DNA of 64,000 nucleotides from Undaria pinnatifida (lineage: Eukaryota; Sar; Phaeophyceae; Laminariales; Alariaceae): the NCBI GenBank assembly GCA_012845835.1, contig JABAKD010000030.1:9647805-9711804 (forward strand), given 5' to 3'. The first letter of the stretch is position 1; every line of letters begins with the position of its first letter. Shown here one piece after another: positions 1 to 12,500 of the stretch. The notes beneath the pieces were generated by a model that searched no databases, was not told the origin of the DNA, and saw only the letters and a program-made list of their open reading frames with translations. Both the position numbers and the translations under genes were made by a program.

Positions 1-186
1 GAATTATACCTACCCACGCTGGTAGGCGATTTCAGCAGTTAGTTGATCCTTTTTTTGTCATTTATTTCTGCAAGTAAATGAAGCCAACAAAGCTCACAAC
101 GCGGTGGTTATTTAACTCAAGGACCAACGTAGTATTAATAATGTAACCCCACTAGACCACCGGGGTGACCGGCTCTATATCGCTCA

Positions 187-258
187 CTGCCCCGGTGGCG
201 TACCAGGTTATCCTCGAGCCTGGTATAGGTTAATTTTGTGAGTTCGAATCCCCCCGAG
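187..258 (+). repeat. tRNA-like SINE head (A and B boxes)
   Basis: TGGCGTACCAGG fits a Pol III A box and GAGTTCGAATCCC a B box about 45 bp downstream. Positions 1-175 just upstream are a diverged copy of sequence also found at 5460-5650 and 57650-57830. Confidence 0.4.
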
Positions 259-2059
259 TTCGTACTCGTATAATTTTTCGTGGGGCTTTTTCTTGTGCAC
301 CAATTGACTTGCGGAAAGCGCGAGAGCGTGAGTCAGAAACACTAGATGAAAAATCGGCGATCAGTGGGTGCTGAGCCCTATGCGCAAAAAAGATTGAAGG
401 CAATAACCGGGGGGGGGGAAGGGACGACACCTGTGATCACGGCTTGTATGTCCAGAAGCTGGAAAGTAGAATTGTGCAAAAAAAAAAAAAACTCGCCAGA
501 AGATATGATCAATCAGCAATCAGCAGCAAGGAGCACGTCAAGTACGAAAAAACACAAACTTATCTGTCAGTGACGTACCAACACGACCGCTTGCACTTGA
601 CCGGCAAACGACCACAGCCACGGAGCCAGGGACCATAGCAACATCAAAGCACACCGCCTATATTTCTCCAAACAGTCTTCTCGGGGAAAAACATCACCAA
701 ACGATGCGATACCGGGACGGATGCATGCCACTAACTGGTTTCTTCCGTGGATACTGTCTACTTACTACGACCTTCGCGTGGCGCAGCTTAACAACAGGAG
801 GAGCAATGATTTTTCCCCTTGTTTTTTGTGTCGAAAACGTATTCCCTGTTTTTTGGTACACCCTCCCCCCAAGCCATAAAATACGTCACAGACAAAAAGC
901 ATGTGTGTAATAGAGCATCGCTGTGTGTGGTCTTACTCGTACGTACCTATATTACTTGCACGAGAGTACAAATCATGTCGATTTGCCCGAACTTGTATAA
1001 TACCACCCTCGAGACCCCGGGAACGCAGCCACTCGCAATGCTGCTGTGTGGCGTTTTCTGGGGCAGTAATCGTAATCACTACTACCTCCTCCTCGTGTTA
1101 GTCATGCGTCTGCTTGCCACGTCTATATCCACGTATGTACGTGTACCTACCGAAATTCAATAAATAAATGCACTACTATGATCCCTACCGCAGTACCTTG
1201 GCGATTTTTTTACAGTAAATATTATTTGTTTTGGGACAAAATATGACGCCAATTTGGAAATAACGTCTTGCCAAGTTTAATTTTATCAACCTCTCCATAC
1301 ATCAAGATACGAAGAATACCTGGAGAGTACCGTTCAAAATACATTTTTTCGCGCGCTTCTCGCTTGTCTCGCTTAGCATCAATCCGCGTTCACGTCGAGG
1401 TGCTGAACAGATTGACCAGCAACAACAACAGTCAGTAGCCAGCGCGATTCTTGCAACCACACAACAAAGCGTTCGAAACACTACTACCTTTGATAATCAC
1501 ACCTACCTTTAGAAGTGCATCCACGTTTCGTTTGTGGGGATAAATACATATGGAATTAGTGTGGGATATTTATTATGCGGTTCTGAAAGATGGATCGTTA
1601 ATCGTGGACCAATATATACGGAACGACACTTTGGAGCGGCGACGAAAAAGACCGACAAAACATTGTTTTTCGTACTGCGATTTTTAAAAGCGACCACTCC
1701 GTTCGTTGTGTTTATTTTCTATTTCTTTTTATGGTCTGGCCTGTTTTGTTGTGTTCACGTATCCGGTATGCTAGCATTTCACTTGCTTAATACCTTGATT
1801 AATTGCGATTGTTTGGTTTACCCTGTCCCACAGTCTGTGACCACATAATAACAAGTTGTATCTCTAGGATAAGAATCAGCACGGACACTGGGTGTAATGA
1901 TGTCGTTGGGAAGGGAACGGCCCCCCTCGAAGACAACGAACGCTCGAACAAAGGTAGTTAACTGTGAAATCCGACATCGAAAAGCAACGACGCAGCAGTC
2001 GTACGACAATAGGCCAAACGCTTCGAGGTGTGACCATGACAAAAGTGTGATGGGGGTGA
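259..2059. other. No gene seen
   Basis: AT-moderate sequence with a poly-A run at 480 and repeat fragments (1240-1410 is an arm of the fold-back family). Open frames up to 187 codons show no coding character. Confidence 0.6.
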
Positions 2060-2960
2060 AATAAGAAGCCAATTTGGAAATGACGCCAACTTGGAAATAC
2101 ATGCTTTCCCATATGTTTCTTTCGTTCAATTGAAAGCTCTGCATACGCCAAGATCCAAGAATAGTTCGGGCGTATACCGCGGAAAATACGACAATTTGCG
2201 CACTTCTCGCTTGTCTCGCCCAGCCCACGTACCCGATCCCGGCCAGGTGCGGAACGGATACGGCAGGGCGAGGGGTGTTTGAGCCGCCCCCCGAAGACGG
2301 CGCTCGAACGAAGCTATTTGACCGAGAATTCCAGTTCCGAGCATTGCATATTGAGGCCGAGACGGAAAAAAAACTCCTCACCGAATGCCGAAAAAAGAAT
2401 GATCATATATAAATATAAGCATCACTCCGAGTATATACATTTATACAAGTTCTCCCTTCCGGGGTGAGATATAAGGAGGAGAATGCTAGACAGAGAACAA
2501 AAAGTGAGCGTAGAACCTAAAAAAAGAGCACAAAATAACGTAGAAGGGAACGAACGGTAGAAAACAGGCGAAATCAGACCAAAGGGGGTGACGCAAGAGA
2601 AAGAGAGCGAAGTCATATATAAACATATATAAAATCATTCCCTTGGGTGTCATGTATTTGGTCAGGAGTTTTTTGTCTCGGCAGCATGCGATTCGCGGAA
2701 CTGGAATTCTCGGTCGAATATAGCTTCGTTCGAGCGCCGCCTTCGGGGGGCGGCTCCAACGCCCCTCGCCCTGCCGTGTCCGTTCCGCACATCGACGTGA
2801 ACGCGGACGGGTGCCGAGCGAGACGAGCGAGAAGTTGCAAAAATACCGCATGTCGAGGACGAATTTTGGAAAAATTGTTGAATCTTAATGGCTGCAACGC
2901 CTGAATGATTTACAAAATTGGCATCATTTGCAAACGGTACGTGATAATGTTTGGAATTTT
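2060..2960. repeat. Fold-back element with ~300-bp arms
   Basis: The arm at 2060-2460 is repeated inverted at 2590-2945. Both contain a CGCCGCCTTCGGGGGGCGGC-like segment, GAATTCTCGGTCGAATA and a final CCAATTTGGAAATGA-type end. The spacer (2461-2590) is A-rich and unremarkable. A degenerate third arm lies at 1240-1410, and another at 61540-62060 forms the end of the right 4-kb block. Confidence 0.7.
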
Positions 2961-3221
2961 GCGGTGGCATACTCTCGAGCGTTAGTCTCTTTGCTGTACT
3001 TTTTTACTATTAATAGTTCGTTTGGTTTCTTGCCCGGTCTTTTTATTACTTTTGTTTCTGCTCGTTTTGCCAGCTGGAAATTCATTTTTTTAGTGTGGGT
3101 TCACCTAAAACGTGACACAAGTTACCGACGATATCTAACAACTTCGCGACACAAATTACCGACGGCAACACGTTTCGTGACAAAATAACAACAAACCATG
3201 GAATCATGACATTTTCATGTA

Positions 3222-4150
3222 ACAGAATCTCGAGACAAAACCAAGCAGGTAGAGCCGTCTCTTCGGCCTTTGGCCCTGGCTTTAGCATGGCCGCTGACAC
3301 TCCAGGCAGCCTCTGCTGCAGGCATGAACGAGTGCGGTTGATTCGCAGCTAACTATCCCGCTGTGCTCGCTTCTATGTGGCCATTGTCCACGCCATTTCA
3401 TGTCACCTCCCTTCTGTTTTGAGCTCGTCGTCGTGCCGTCGAGGTACGAGGAAACTCTTACGTACTGGGTGAGAACAGCCGTATGTACGACGAGCATGAA
3501 CGCCAACTGACGACATTTGCAAACACACAACAGCAGGTGTAGCAGCAGTAGCCGAAGGGCGAAACTTCTAGCACATACTGCAGCAACAAGTAGCAACCAG
3601 AACCACAGCAGATAGCTCAAAGTGCAGTACGAGTGCAGTTGGCAAGTTTAGTCGTACACGCATCACTCTGTCCAATATATATCATAACAGAATCTCGAGA
3701 CAAAACCAAGCAGGTAGAAGAGCCGTCTCTTCGGCCTTTGGCCCTGGCTTTAGCATGGCCGCTGACACTCCAGGCAGCCTCTGCTGTAGGCATGAACGAG
3801 TGCGGTTGATTCGCAGCTAACTATCCCGCTGTGCTCGCTTCTATGTGGCCATTGTCCATGCCATTTCATGTCACCTCCCTTCTGTTTTGAGCTCGTCGTC
3901 GTGCCGTCGAGGTACGAGGAAACCCGTACGTACTGGGTGAGAACAGCAGTATGTACGACGAGCATGAACGCCAACTGACAACATTGGCAAACACACAACA
4001 TCAGGTGCAGCAGCAGTAGCCGAAGGGCGAAACTTCTAGCACATACTGCAGCAACTAGTAGCAACCAGAACCACAGCAGATAGCTCAAAGTGCAGTACGA
4101 GTGCAGTTGGCAAGTTTAGTCGTACACGCATCACTCTGTCCAATATATAA
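3222..4150 (+). repeat. Two tandem ~465-bp units
   Basis: Units at about 3222-3686 and 3687-4150 both begin AACAGAATCTCGAGACAAAA and differ at a handful of positions. The same pair occurs in the right copy of the 4-kb block (from about 59160), where the second unit is interrupted at 59834 by the inserted TIR element. A 112-codon frame in each unit is conserved, but I see no domain in it. Confidence 0.85.
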
Positions 4151-6169
4151 CAACCGTTTTATGTTCATATTGATGGAGAAAAAATATTACATTTCCTGTA
4201 AGAATGATACGTCGTACGAGCGGACGTTCTGATTCTGGTGTGCTGCTGCCGTGAGACCATCGAGCACACCGCATGTTTTACCCAAACAAGAGCCAACAAG
4301 AGGCAGCGCACAGGGGCCCCCAACACAGAGACACGTGACAACCACGGCCAGCTGTCGATCGCGTAATTCGCCGGTAGTCCGTGCTTCGGTGGGTGTATCG
4401 GAAGTCGTTCGTAGTACTGCTGTAGATCGTCGAAAAACCACGTGGCATCGTTCTGGTGGCAGACTCGCCAGTAGACCCCCCAAAATTTATTTACCTTTTC
4501 TTTTTCTTGGCCCCATGCACCCATTTCCTTTCCTTTCTCTTCTTTGTTTGTTTCTTTTTTCCAATTGACTTGCGTCTGTTGTGCGTATGCGTAGTGATAG
4601 ATACCACGTGTAACATATACGTGGTAGTCTTTCTTGGGTGGCAAGCGGTATAGTCGGTTTTTCCAGGCGCGAGTAATGAGACGTATGCACCGGTATGGAC
4701 CTGGCACATCGTAGACTGACTCCCGATTTCACTTTTATATGTTTCTGGTGGAGGCATGAATTGCGTCAGCTGTGATTTATGCGTGTACCACCTTTGGTTT
4801 GTGTTTTTCCCCTCGGGTATTCCTCAGCTCCAAAGTGACTGGAGCCTGTCCTGTGACCACGGACTTGATTATGCGAGTTAATGTGAGAACGACAACAACA
4901 ACAACTGAAATATTGCCTGTTTCTTGACCGTTCAGCTGCTTCCTGCAAATTGGTTTTTCTGCCAACACGATTTTGAAGTTTTTCGCGATTTTTTCTTCCT
5001 TTTTGTCTAGTAAGTTGAACTTCCTACCATTTGCCGCTAATTTGCCGCCTGTGCATTAGTTGCGGAACGGTTCAGCTTTAGCTTTTCTTTGATTCGCACC
5101 ATTTGTTTTGTACTTGACGAAGCTTCAGCGGCTGAGATCTGGGCTTGGCTCATCAGCTCGACACCGCCCAGCACCCCATCGCAGCGCTATAGCTTACAGC
5201 AACGAAGCGCCGTGCAGTGCCCTGCGATGCCCTGCGGCTCAGCTCAGCAGCGCACCCCGCTAGCTCAGCAGAGCGAAGCACTATGCTTTGCCGTGCTCTG
5301 CCGTCGCGGTCGTTCGTTATTCATGATATCTCAAACTCCGCGTACGCTGATAGTTAGGTATTTGGCGCTTTATTCTATACATATCGCGTCAACCATCGTA
5401 ATATCATACAATATGGGGGAGGGAATGTAATCTCTATGCAAAGATCCTGTTTTGTTTTAATCAATTGTCAGCCGGCCGCCCCGGTGGTCTATTAATAATA
5501 GTGGTTTTGCCCTCGAATACTACTAACGTTTGGTTGTCCTTGAGTTCGACACCCACCACGATGAGATTTGACTTTATTTGCAAAAATGCCAGAAAAAAAA
5601 AACAGGGATCAACTGCTGAGAGCGCCTAGCAGCGTGGGTTGGTTCGACGCGAGTCGACGAGGGAAGAAAATGCTGGATTCTCCTCGCGGTAAAAATGAAA
5701 GCACGTGCCGAAGTGGGGAGGGAGGAGGAGGGCCCGCTATGTGACCCCGGATCTGAGTTACTACTGGGAGGGAGCGCGAGAGTGGTGCGGGGATAATAAA
5801 TGGGATGAAGAAAAAAAATGTCGCAAAGAAAGGTATATGCTTATTTCTACCAGTAAATAATATGTCAGTCTCTAGGAAATACGCACGGCACTATCAGCAG
5901 TCGTCATGGTAGAGACACTCCGGATATTATGCATTGAGGGGACGCATCCGATTTCGACAACGTGAAAGCCCCCACGAAGAAAAGACAGCAGACACACATA
6001 TCCCGCCTTCCCGAGAAAAAACAGAGAAGAAGCGCTACGCCAACCTCCCGTACGAGCAAAGCCACCCCCGCACCAATCTTAGACAATGCCGCCTCAACGA
6101 GAGATCGCCCTCCTCTTTTACGTTTTCCTCCTCGCCCGCGACCACGCAGACCAATCAATGCGACAGCCT

Positions 6170-6415
6170 TCACGTAACAAACAAAGCGATCTTCTTCCAA
6201 AACCTCGCCGGCTGACATGTCCTCATGTCGACGTTTGATGCAAACCGACTTTGCATCCTGTCGACTTCGAAACTCCATTGCCACGGGGACAGCAGTGCAG
6301 TCTCTTCATTAATGCCAAGGCCTCTTTTGTTTCGCCTAGAGGCGACGCAGGTTCTCAATAATACTCTTTTCGGTATTTTTGTTTGATAGACGCCAACTTT
6401 TACTTGGCGGCGCAT
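6170..6415 (-). other. Short conserved ORF in the 4-kb repeat (left copy)
   Basis: An 81-codon frame starting MRRQVKVGVYQTKIPKRVLL is preserved in both copies of the 4-kb block (56882-57127 on the other strand) with only three residue differences. High DNA identity between the copies explains this as well as selection does. An overlapping frame (MAMEFRSRQDAKSV..) is equally conserved. I recognise no domain. Confidence 0.35.
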
Positions 6416-6642
6416 TTAACATAGTTTGTTTCGCCTATCCTTGCCTTCTTTGTTGTATAATATTACGTTTTTTCTTTGGTCAAAGCATGACTTTCATAAT
6501 CCCATGTTCGTATTAAACTCTTGGCATTACTTTAAAGGTCAATGCATGCCAAATCGGACAGCTACACCTTAAGTGGTCGAAGTGCTGCCCTGCCCTACCC
6601 GAAACATGGGCGCCGGCGAATGCCGGCGCCCATGCGGAGCTG

Positions 6643-9408
6643 AGACAAAATACATACAGTACTTAAGTACTTGCATTAATGGTAGTTGTAGTAGTAGCAC
6701 AACGCACAAAGCAGCAGTCACAGAAACACACTAATGAGCAGTATACAGCTTATCTTACATTACAGTGGGGGACTCTCGGTTTCATATAATAGTGCCACTA
6801 CTGCTTTGTGCTCTTAGTAATGCCGGCAAAAGTAGCACGACTGGAGCTCTTCATCATACAAAACGATATGTATGGCAACTCTACTATCAATAGTGGTGGT
6901 GTGGTGTCTTGAATAGCATAATAATAGTAGTGCCGGTATAATGGGCTCTGGCACATACCGGCACTATTAATACCATGTGATGCTGTGTTCCCCCGCGCAA
7001 AAAAACACACACACACGAGCGGCACAGTAAATCATCACTTTTCGAGTAAAAACAACGCGTACTACCGTTTTTTTGTGCGTGCACTTCGCTTGTTTACGTA
7101 GCGAGAAGAAGAGTGTTCTATCATCCCGACCCTGTATTAAAACGGTGTATGAATGCATTCTATTCACACAATGTAGTCGTACACAACCGATCACTTCTGT
7201 ACAGCCATACAATACGGCCATAGCGCATACAGAACAGGCGGAGAAAGAAACACTAAAAAAAGTAACAAGGCAAACTACAAATATCGGAATATCATCACCA
7301 GCAGGAGCACGCAGCAGCAAACGATCCTCGAGCGCTTTTTGGAAGAACCAGCCGAACAAAATATATTTTTTCAGTCATACGTACCGAAAGTACGTAAAAG
7401 TATAATACCTTTGCTTTACGTATGTATGTGCAAAAACCCAGCCCCAATTGGCTTGATAGGTGCTAGTTCTGACATGAGGAGATGAGGAATCTGGTGTCGC
7501 TTTCCGTGTTGTCGAGTACCCCTGCCTAGCTTCTCCTGGCCCATCTAGAATAGACTACGCAACGCCCAATCACTGGAGATTTTGAGTGAGAATACTGGCC
7601 CAAACGTCGCGCCAAAGCGATTGGTTAGCTGAAAGAGTCTAGGACAGCGGCGCCGCAGTAGAAGAGCAGCAGCAGTAGTTTAACCCATTCAGCACCGCAC
7701 TCCCGACATGGGGACAAAACACTTGGAGATAGACTAGGATCATATTTGGAGTTGAAAATGGGCAGCAGAAGGCAAGCAGACAGGGAAAAGAAAAACGACC
7801 AGAGCAGGACCGTTCCGCGTTCCCCAATGTTTTTTTCTTCTGCGACGTTGTCTGGCGTTGTTCGAAGGATCTCAGTAAACATAAACACACACCCGCACAT
7901 CGCCCACCACGGCCAATCAGTGGTCAGCTACAGCTAAGCAACGGTCAGCTACAGAAAGTCGTGCAGCAGCGGGGCAGCAGTAGTAGCAACAACAGCGGCA
8001 GAAGAGGCAAGCAAAACAGAGCAACAACAACAGCTTTCCCCTTCTTCTGATGATGTGCGGCAAGCTGTTACGGCTGACAAAAAATTGTTGCTGACGACCT
8101 AGCCTAACTACTTGTTGACGCACTAACCTGACGTTGCCGTCTTCACTTGTGGTCTAACAAACTCACAGTCTTGAGAGCTACTTCCCAAAAGTTAGAAGCT
8201 AGCAGCTGTTTCCACGAAAAGTCCCTGGTGCTGGCCACTCACGGTCGCTGGATAGCGAAAAGCCCGGGGAAGGGCTCGGCTAGCGACCGTCCACACCAGA
8301 CGAGTTTATATTTTTTAATAAATAATACTCTATACCAGAAATAAATGTTAAATTTCACAAATTTAAATTCAACACTAATAAGAAGCATAAAAATTAAAAT
8401 AAGGAATACCATTAGATCAACCAAGCTAGTGAGGATATTTTTGACTTTTGACACGAAACCGCGCGGAAACGGTCATGAACCGTGCGAAACCGTGACCCTA
8501 TAGCACCGTTCCGCGGCCGATAGAACCGCGGATTTTCTACGGTGTCAAGTTAGCCGCACCGTTAAATAACCGGTCTAACGGTTTTTGGCTTGATGCACAC
8601 GGTGCGGTGCGGTTTTGATGGCATTCCTGCGGTGTGGTTCGGTGGGGTTTTGAAAATTAGAAATCCTACGGTGCGGTTCGGTGCGGTGTTCAAAAATCGT
8701 AGATGCTACGTTGCGGTTTGGTGCGGGTTTCAGAAATCAGAAATCCTACGGTGCGGTGCGGTTCGCTTTTGACGAGGGCAAAAATCCTACGGTGCGGTTC
8801 GGTGCGGTTCACCGAACCGATAGGAAAAACCGCACCGTAAAGAATCCTGATAAATGCCCATAAGTTACGTTTATTCATAGCTTATGTCTGACCAAAAGTT
8901 ACGTTTATCCATAACTTACCACTGTCTATAAGTTACGGTTGTCTTTAAATCACGCTCGTTCATAAGTTCAGTTTGTCCGCAAGTTATGTCTGTGCAATGG
9001 CGGGGGTGGGAGGGGATATCTGAAGAGGATCGATGCTCACGAAAATAATGTTGTTCGGGCTGAAAAAAAACGAATACCGGGTGGAGGGGGATGGGAGGTA
9101 TTGCGCCGCCACGCCACTCCATGTAGCTCTGCAAACGGCGAAGACATGGGTACCTATAGCGTAATCGAAAACACCGGAAGAATGATGCTCAAACGGCACA
9201 AGATAGCAGCACGGCGAAGGCTGGACGGGATATATATTACTATTCATAATGGTGCTGAGCAGGCAGCAGGCGGACGGAATGGTCGGGTGGCTGTGTCCCA
9301 GCATTCGTTCTACTGGCTGCAGCGTTTGCTCATATTTGCGCTTGATAACTGCCAGGGGCAGGGGAATCAGGCAGGCAGACAGAAAAACGGGCAGACCGCA
9401 CGGCGTAC
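6643..9408. other. Expected location of CFAP52 3' exons, none found
   Basis: Apart from the GTGCGG cluster, this holds TA/CAG-rich unique sequence and a CAACAG-rich zone near 7980-8040. I looked for WD-type blades on the minus strand and saw none. Confidence 0.6.
8440..8850. repeat. GTGCGGTTCGGTGCGG repeat cluster
   Basis: CTACGGTGCGGTTCGGTGCG words recur at about 8660, 8705, 8745 and 8787, ending in the inverted form ACCGAACC..AACCGCACCG at 8810-8840. The preceding 8450-8590 carries ACCGCGCGG/CCGCGG words in opposite sense. It looks like a degenerate DNA element. Reading frames over it are artefacts. Confidence 0.7.
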
Positions 9409-9577
9409 CTGGATGCGCAGTAGCTCCTGGCGAAGGACGGCGTTCCAGACGCGAATGTCGGCGATGGAGCACGTGATGAACAGGTCCGAGCAGCCAGCGG
9501 GGAAAATTACGTCGTTCACCCGCGCGAAGTGACAGGTGCCGTGTAGCTCCGTCTCCATATCCATAGTCACCCAGTAC
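9409..9577 (-). CDS. CFAP52: CFAP52 exon g (last exon found)
   Basis: The acceptor is AACTACAG|GTACTGG; the split codon AG+G gives ANR-YWVTMDMETELHGTCHFA. The exon continues VNDVIFPAGCSDLFITC and DIRVWNAVLRQELLRIQ, with donor CATCCAG|GTACGC. The expected next segment (a GIDF..DGK.I.SAW.DG.IRAF-type blade) was sought on the minus strand down to position 1 and not found. Confidence 0.92.
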
Positions 9578-12500
9578 CTGTAGTTACGTTTCAAGTTTGG
9601 AGCTGAGAAGTATGGGGGAGCCAAGAAAAGGCGCCCGGAATGACGTACATGCTCAAAACTCAATTCGTCGGGATGGCGTGAATGCTCAGTTTCAAGAGCT
9701 CTTGTCCACGAAGCATAACACACGTCGAGAGTGTTGAATCGCAACAAATGCTACTGTACTGGAGGGAGCAACAACAGCACACGGTTTTGGCTCCCACAGC
9801 CCTCGCCCCAACTGACTCGATTCAGAGCGCGGTTTTTGCTGTTTCGTGCCATGAAATACACGAAGTATATACACATGCACCGTCCTTTCCAAACGCCACC
9901 TCGACCAACCGCTGCGGGGGGGTAGGACCGCCTTCAGCCTGGGGATTAGACCCTGCGTGCGGCATGCACCTGTTTGCGAGTGATGTCCCGACGAAAAAAC
10001 CCTTGTTGCCCGGACATACAGCTATTGAAGTCACGGCACCCATCAGCTCGCACTGCTTGCCCGCGACCTGTTGACGGTGGCGACAATTCGGGCACCGGAG
10101 CATTTTCCGTAAATAGATAATAATATATAGTGCGACCGATGTGCGGTGGTGTGGGTTCAGCGCCAGCAGCAGCTGGGGATGGAGTTGATGGAGCCACAGC
10201 AGTAGCCACGGCTACGGTAAACGTAACAGCGGCAGCCATGGCGGCGAAAGTTTCGCGATTTCCGTTCCTGCGGCATCGCCGAGTTAGCGCGACTATTTGC
10301 TGTGAATGGCTCTCGTTTTCTCGTGGGGTTGATCAACGGAGTGAGCATGGACGGGGTTTCGTTTGAATTATGTTCGGGGTCGGCCAGGATCAAGCCGCGG
10401 CGCGGACCAGGGTTACTACAAGAAATACGTCTTGTCCTTGGTCGATACGGGCGTACTCACTTCCTCACTGGGGTTTAGGTCTTTACTTACTGCTGTACGT
10501 GTCGGGAGCGCGAGACATCCGCGGCGTACTCCTTTGGTTTTCTCTCCTGCGTGCCGTCATAGCACACGGCTATCGCGTCAACCGGCTATCAGCCTATATT
10601 GTCGTTGAGACTACAGCAGCCTTCAGCTCTACGAGTACACTCAATACAAGCACGAAAAACAGCTCGCGCGCGCGTTGCCCCCCCTGTGCGAACTGCGGCT
10701 GCTACACATGGGGTAGCGATCACTCGGAAACGATTTCATGGCGTTCGTTCACTTCCCCGACCTTGTTCAGAGACTGGTTGATGAAGCTGACGGTCCCGTC
10801 GCCGCCTCCCACGAGAGTGTTCGTGTTCCCCGTGTCGGGGTTGAGCACGCAGCACACCGACCGCACTCCCTTGCCGAATTTTTCGAGGCTATAGCTCGCC
10901 AAGGTGGGTCGAATGGTGTCCGGGTCGTTGAAGTACTGCATGGATAGGTGAAAACGAAGGGTCGTTAAGACGATATGACCGCGCTGAAATGAGAGGACGA
11001 CGGGACTATAGGGCAAGGGGGGTGCACTCAAGGGGGGTCATCACGTTAACGACATTTGAGAGTGGCGAGGGGGCGTAGGCTTGACTCAAGCGCTGGCAGC
11101 TCCGCACCAGCCTCCAGCTATGCACGGACGATGTATGATAGCGAGGGCAACGTTAGTATTTTGGACTTATCGGTTGTCAGTGGCGACCTCGCATCCAAAG
11201 CGGAGGGAAATTTCCTAATCCCGCAGTCACATCACCGCGCTGATCTGCGAAAGAAGTCGGCTCGTAGGTCGATGGTGGCTGATGACACGCAAGGCCGAGA
11301 GTAAACGCAGTTTTTCGGGGCCATTTCTAAAGCATCCGGGGTTAGCAGCTGCGTGCCATCTTCAAATGGCACAAAGATCGTACTAATGTAGTCGCACGGA
11401 AATTTCTTGCCTCGCTCGCTGCTTGGGGCTTCCCTTTACCTTCTTGGTTGGCGTAGCAGTGCCGCTTCGCAAAGAAAAAACACAAAACAACAACAACATT
11501 TACTGTGGTGAACGTAAACAACAGTCCTGCAACCGTCTCGATCGAGCCATGCACGGTACGTATGATAGCGAAGACAAACATTATGATCCGTACGCATTTA
11601 TTCATACCCGGATATCGTCCCGGTCGATCTTGAACTTGAGCACGTCGCCAGTGCGCGTGCCGCAGTAGGCGTGCTTGTCGTCGTCCGTGATGCTGATGCA
11701 CTCGATTGCACGTCGCATGCCGCCCATCTGGGCGTCTACGGCGTGCACCTTCGGGAAAACGCCAAACGGAGAAGGACCGCGTGTGGGGTGGTGCGGGGTG
11801 GGGTGGGGTGGGCGGATGGGCAGGCAGAGAGATGAAGAAAGTTTGCCGCTGGTTGCCACGAACGAGATCTCGTTCCTCTCTGGCGTAAGCGGCCAAAAAA
11901 GAGCGATACATGGGCAAATACATGTAAATGTATACTGTCGCTCGCGCGGTGGTTCAACCCCATATGCAGCGGCCTGCTGCTACGCCACAATGAGCCCTTC
12001 GACCGCGTGATCTCTTTCTAAAACTCGGCATGTCACAAAACCGTTGCCGATGTGTTTTTTTTGCTTTCGGAACCTGATCCGGGCGTTTTGGGCGTTTTTT
12101 CGGAGTCGTAAAATAGCAGGGTATATCTGTTAAAAATAATAGCAATCCGCCGAGTGAAGAGTTGCTATCTAGGATGTCAGCAGTAACCGCGATATTCTCA
12201 CAAAAATATAAGCGCACACGATAGGGCTGTCCTAACTGCAGCCTCCGCGCGAACCCCCGGCCAACCCCTCTATCCTCCTTCCACGACAATCGCCAACTCT
12301 GACCTTGGGAATCGACACGTCGACCTGCCACACCCTGAGGTGGAAGTTTCCGGCAGTGACGAAGCGGTCGTTGCGGTGGTGCAGCCACTTCACGCTCAGG
12401 GCCGAGTCCTGGGCCGCTGGAGAGCCGCAGACGGCCCGGCCCGTTTCCGTCTCCCAGATGACCACCGAGTTGTCGTCCTGCCCGCCCAGGGACGCGAAGT

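Larger units (their letters stand above)
2614..6642 (+). repeat. ~4-kb repeat unit, left copy
   Basis: This block recurs inverted at 56654-62100 with long stretches of near identity (for example 4165-4760 against 58541-59150 and 5900-6640 against 56655-57410). Homology stops abruptly at both ends: at 6642 just after a GGCGCCGGCGAATGCCGGCG hairpin, and near 2614. It holds a tandem ~465-bp pair, several short conserved frames and no recognisable transposase. It is best read as one large non-autonomous mobile element or a segmental duplication. Confidence 0.8.

Noticed and set aside
1818-2381. 187-codon minus-strand ORF
   Set aside because: It runs through the fold-back arm and its frame is not kept in the related arms. 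No domain is visible.
4165-4707. 180-codon minus-strand ORF in the 4-kb block
   Set aside because: The right copy has several in-frame indels relative to it (for example at about 58800-59100) and no family resemblance was found. It could be an old transposase exon, but this cannot be supported.
5934-6215. Basic Arg-rich ORF overlapping 6170-6415 on the other strand
   Set aside because: It is conserved between the blocks only because the DNA is. Composition explains the open frame.
10130-10366. Ala-rich plus ORF inside the CFAP52 locus
   Set aside because: It is antisense in an intron, with low complexity and no homology.
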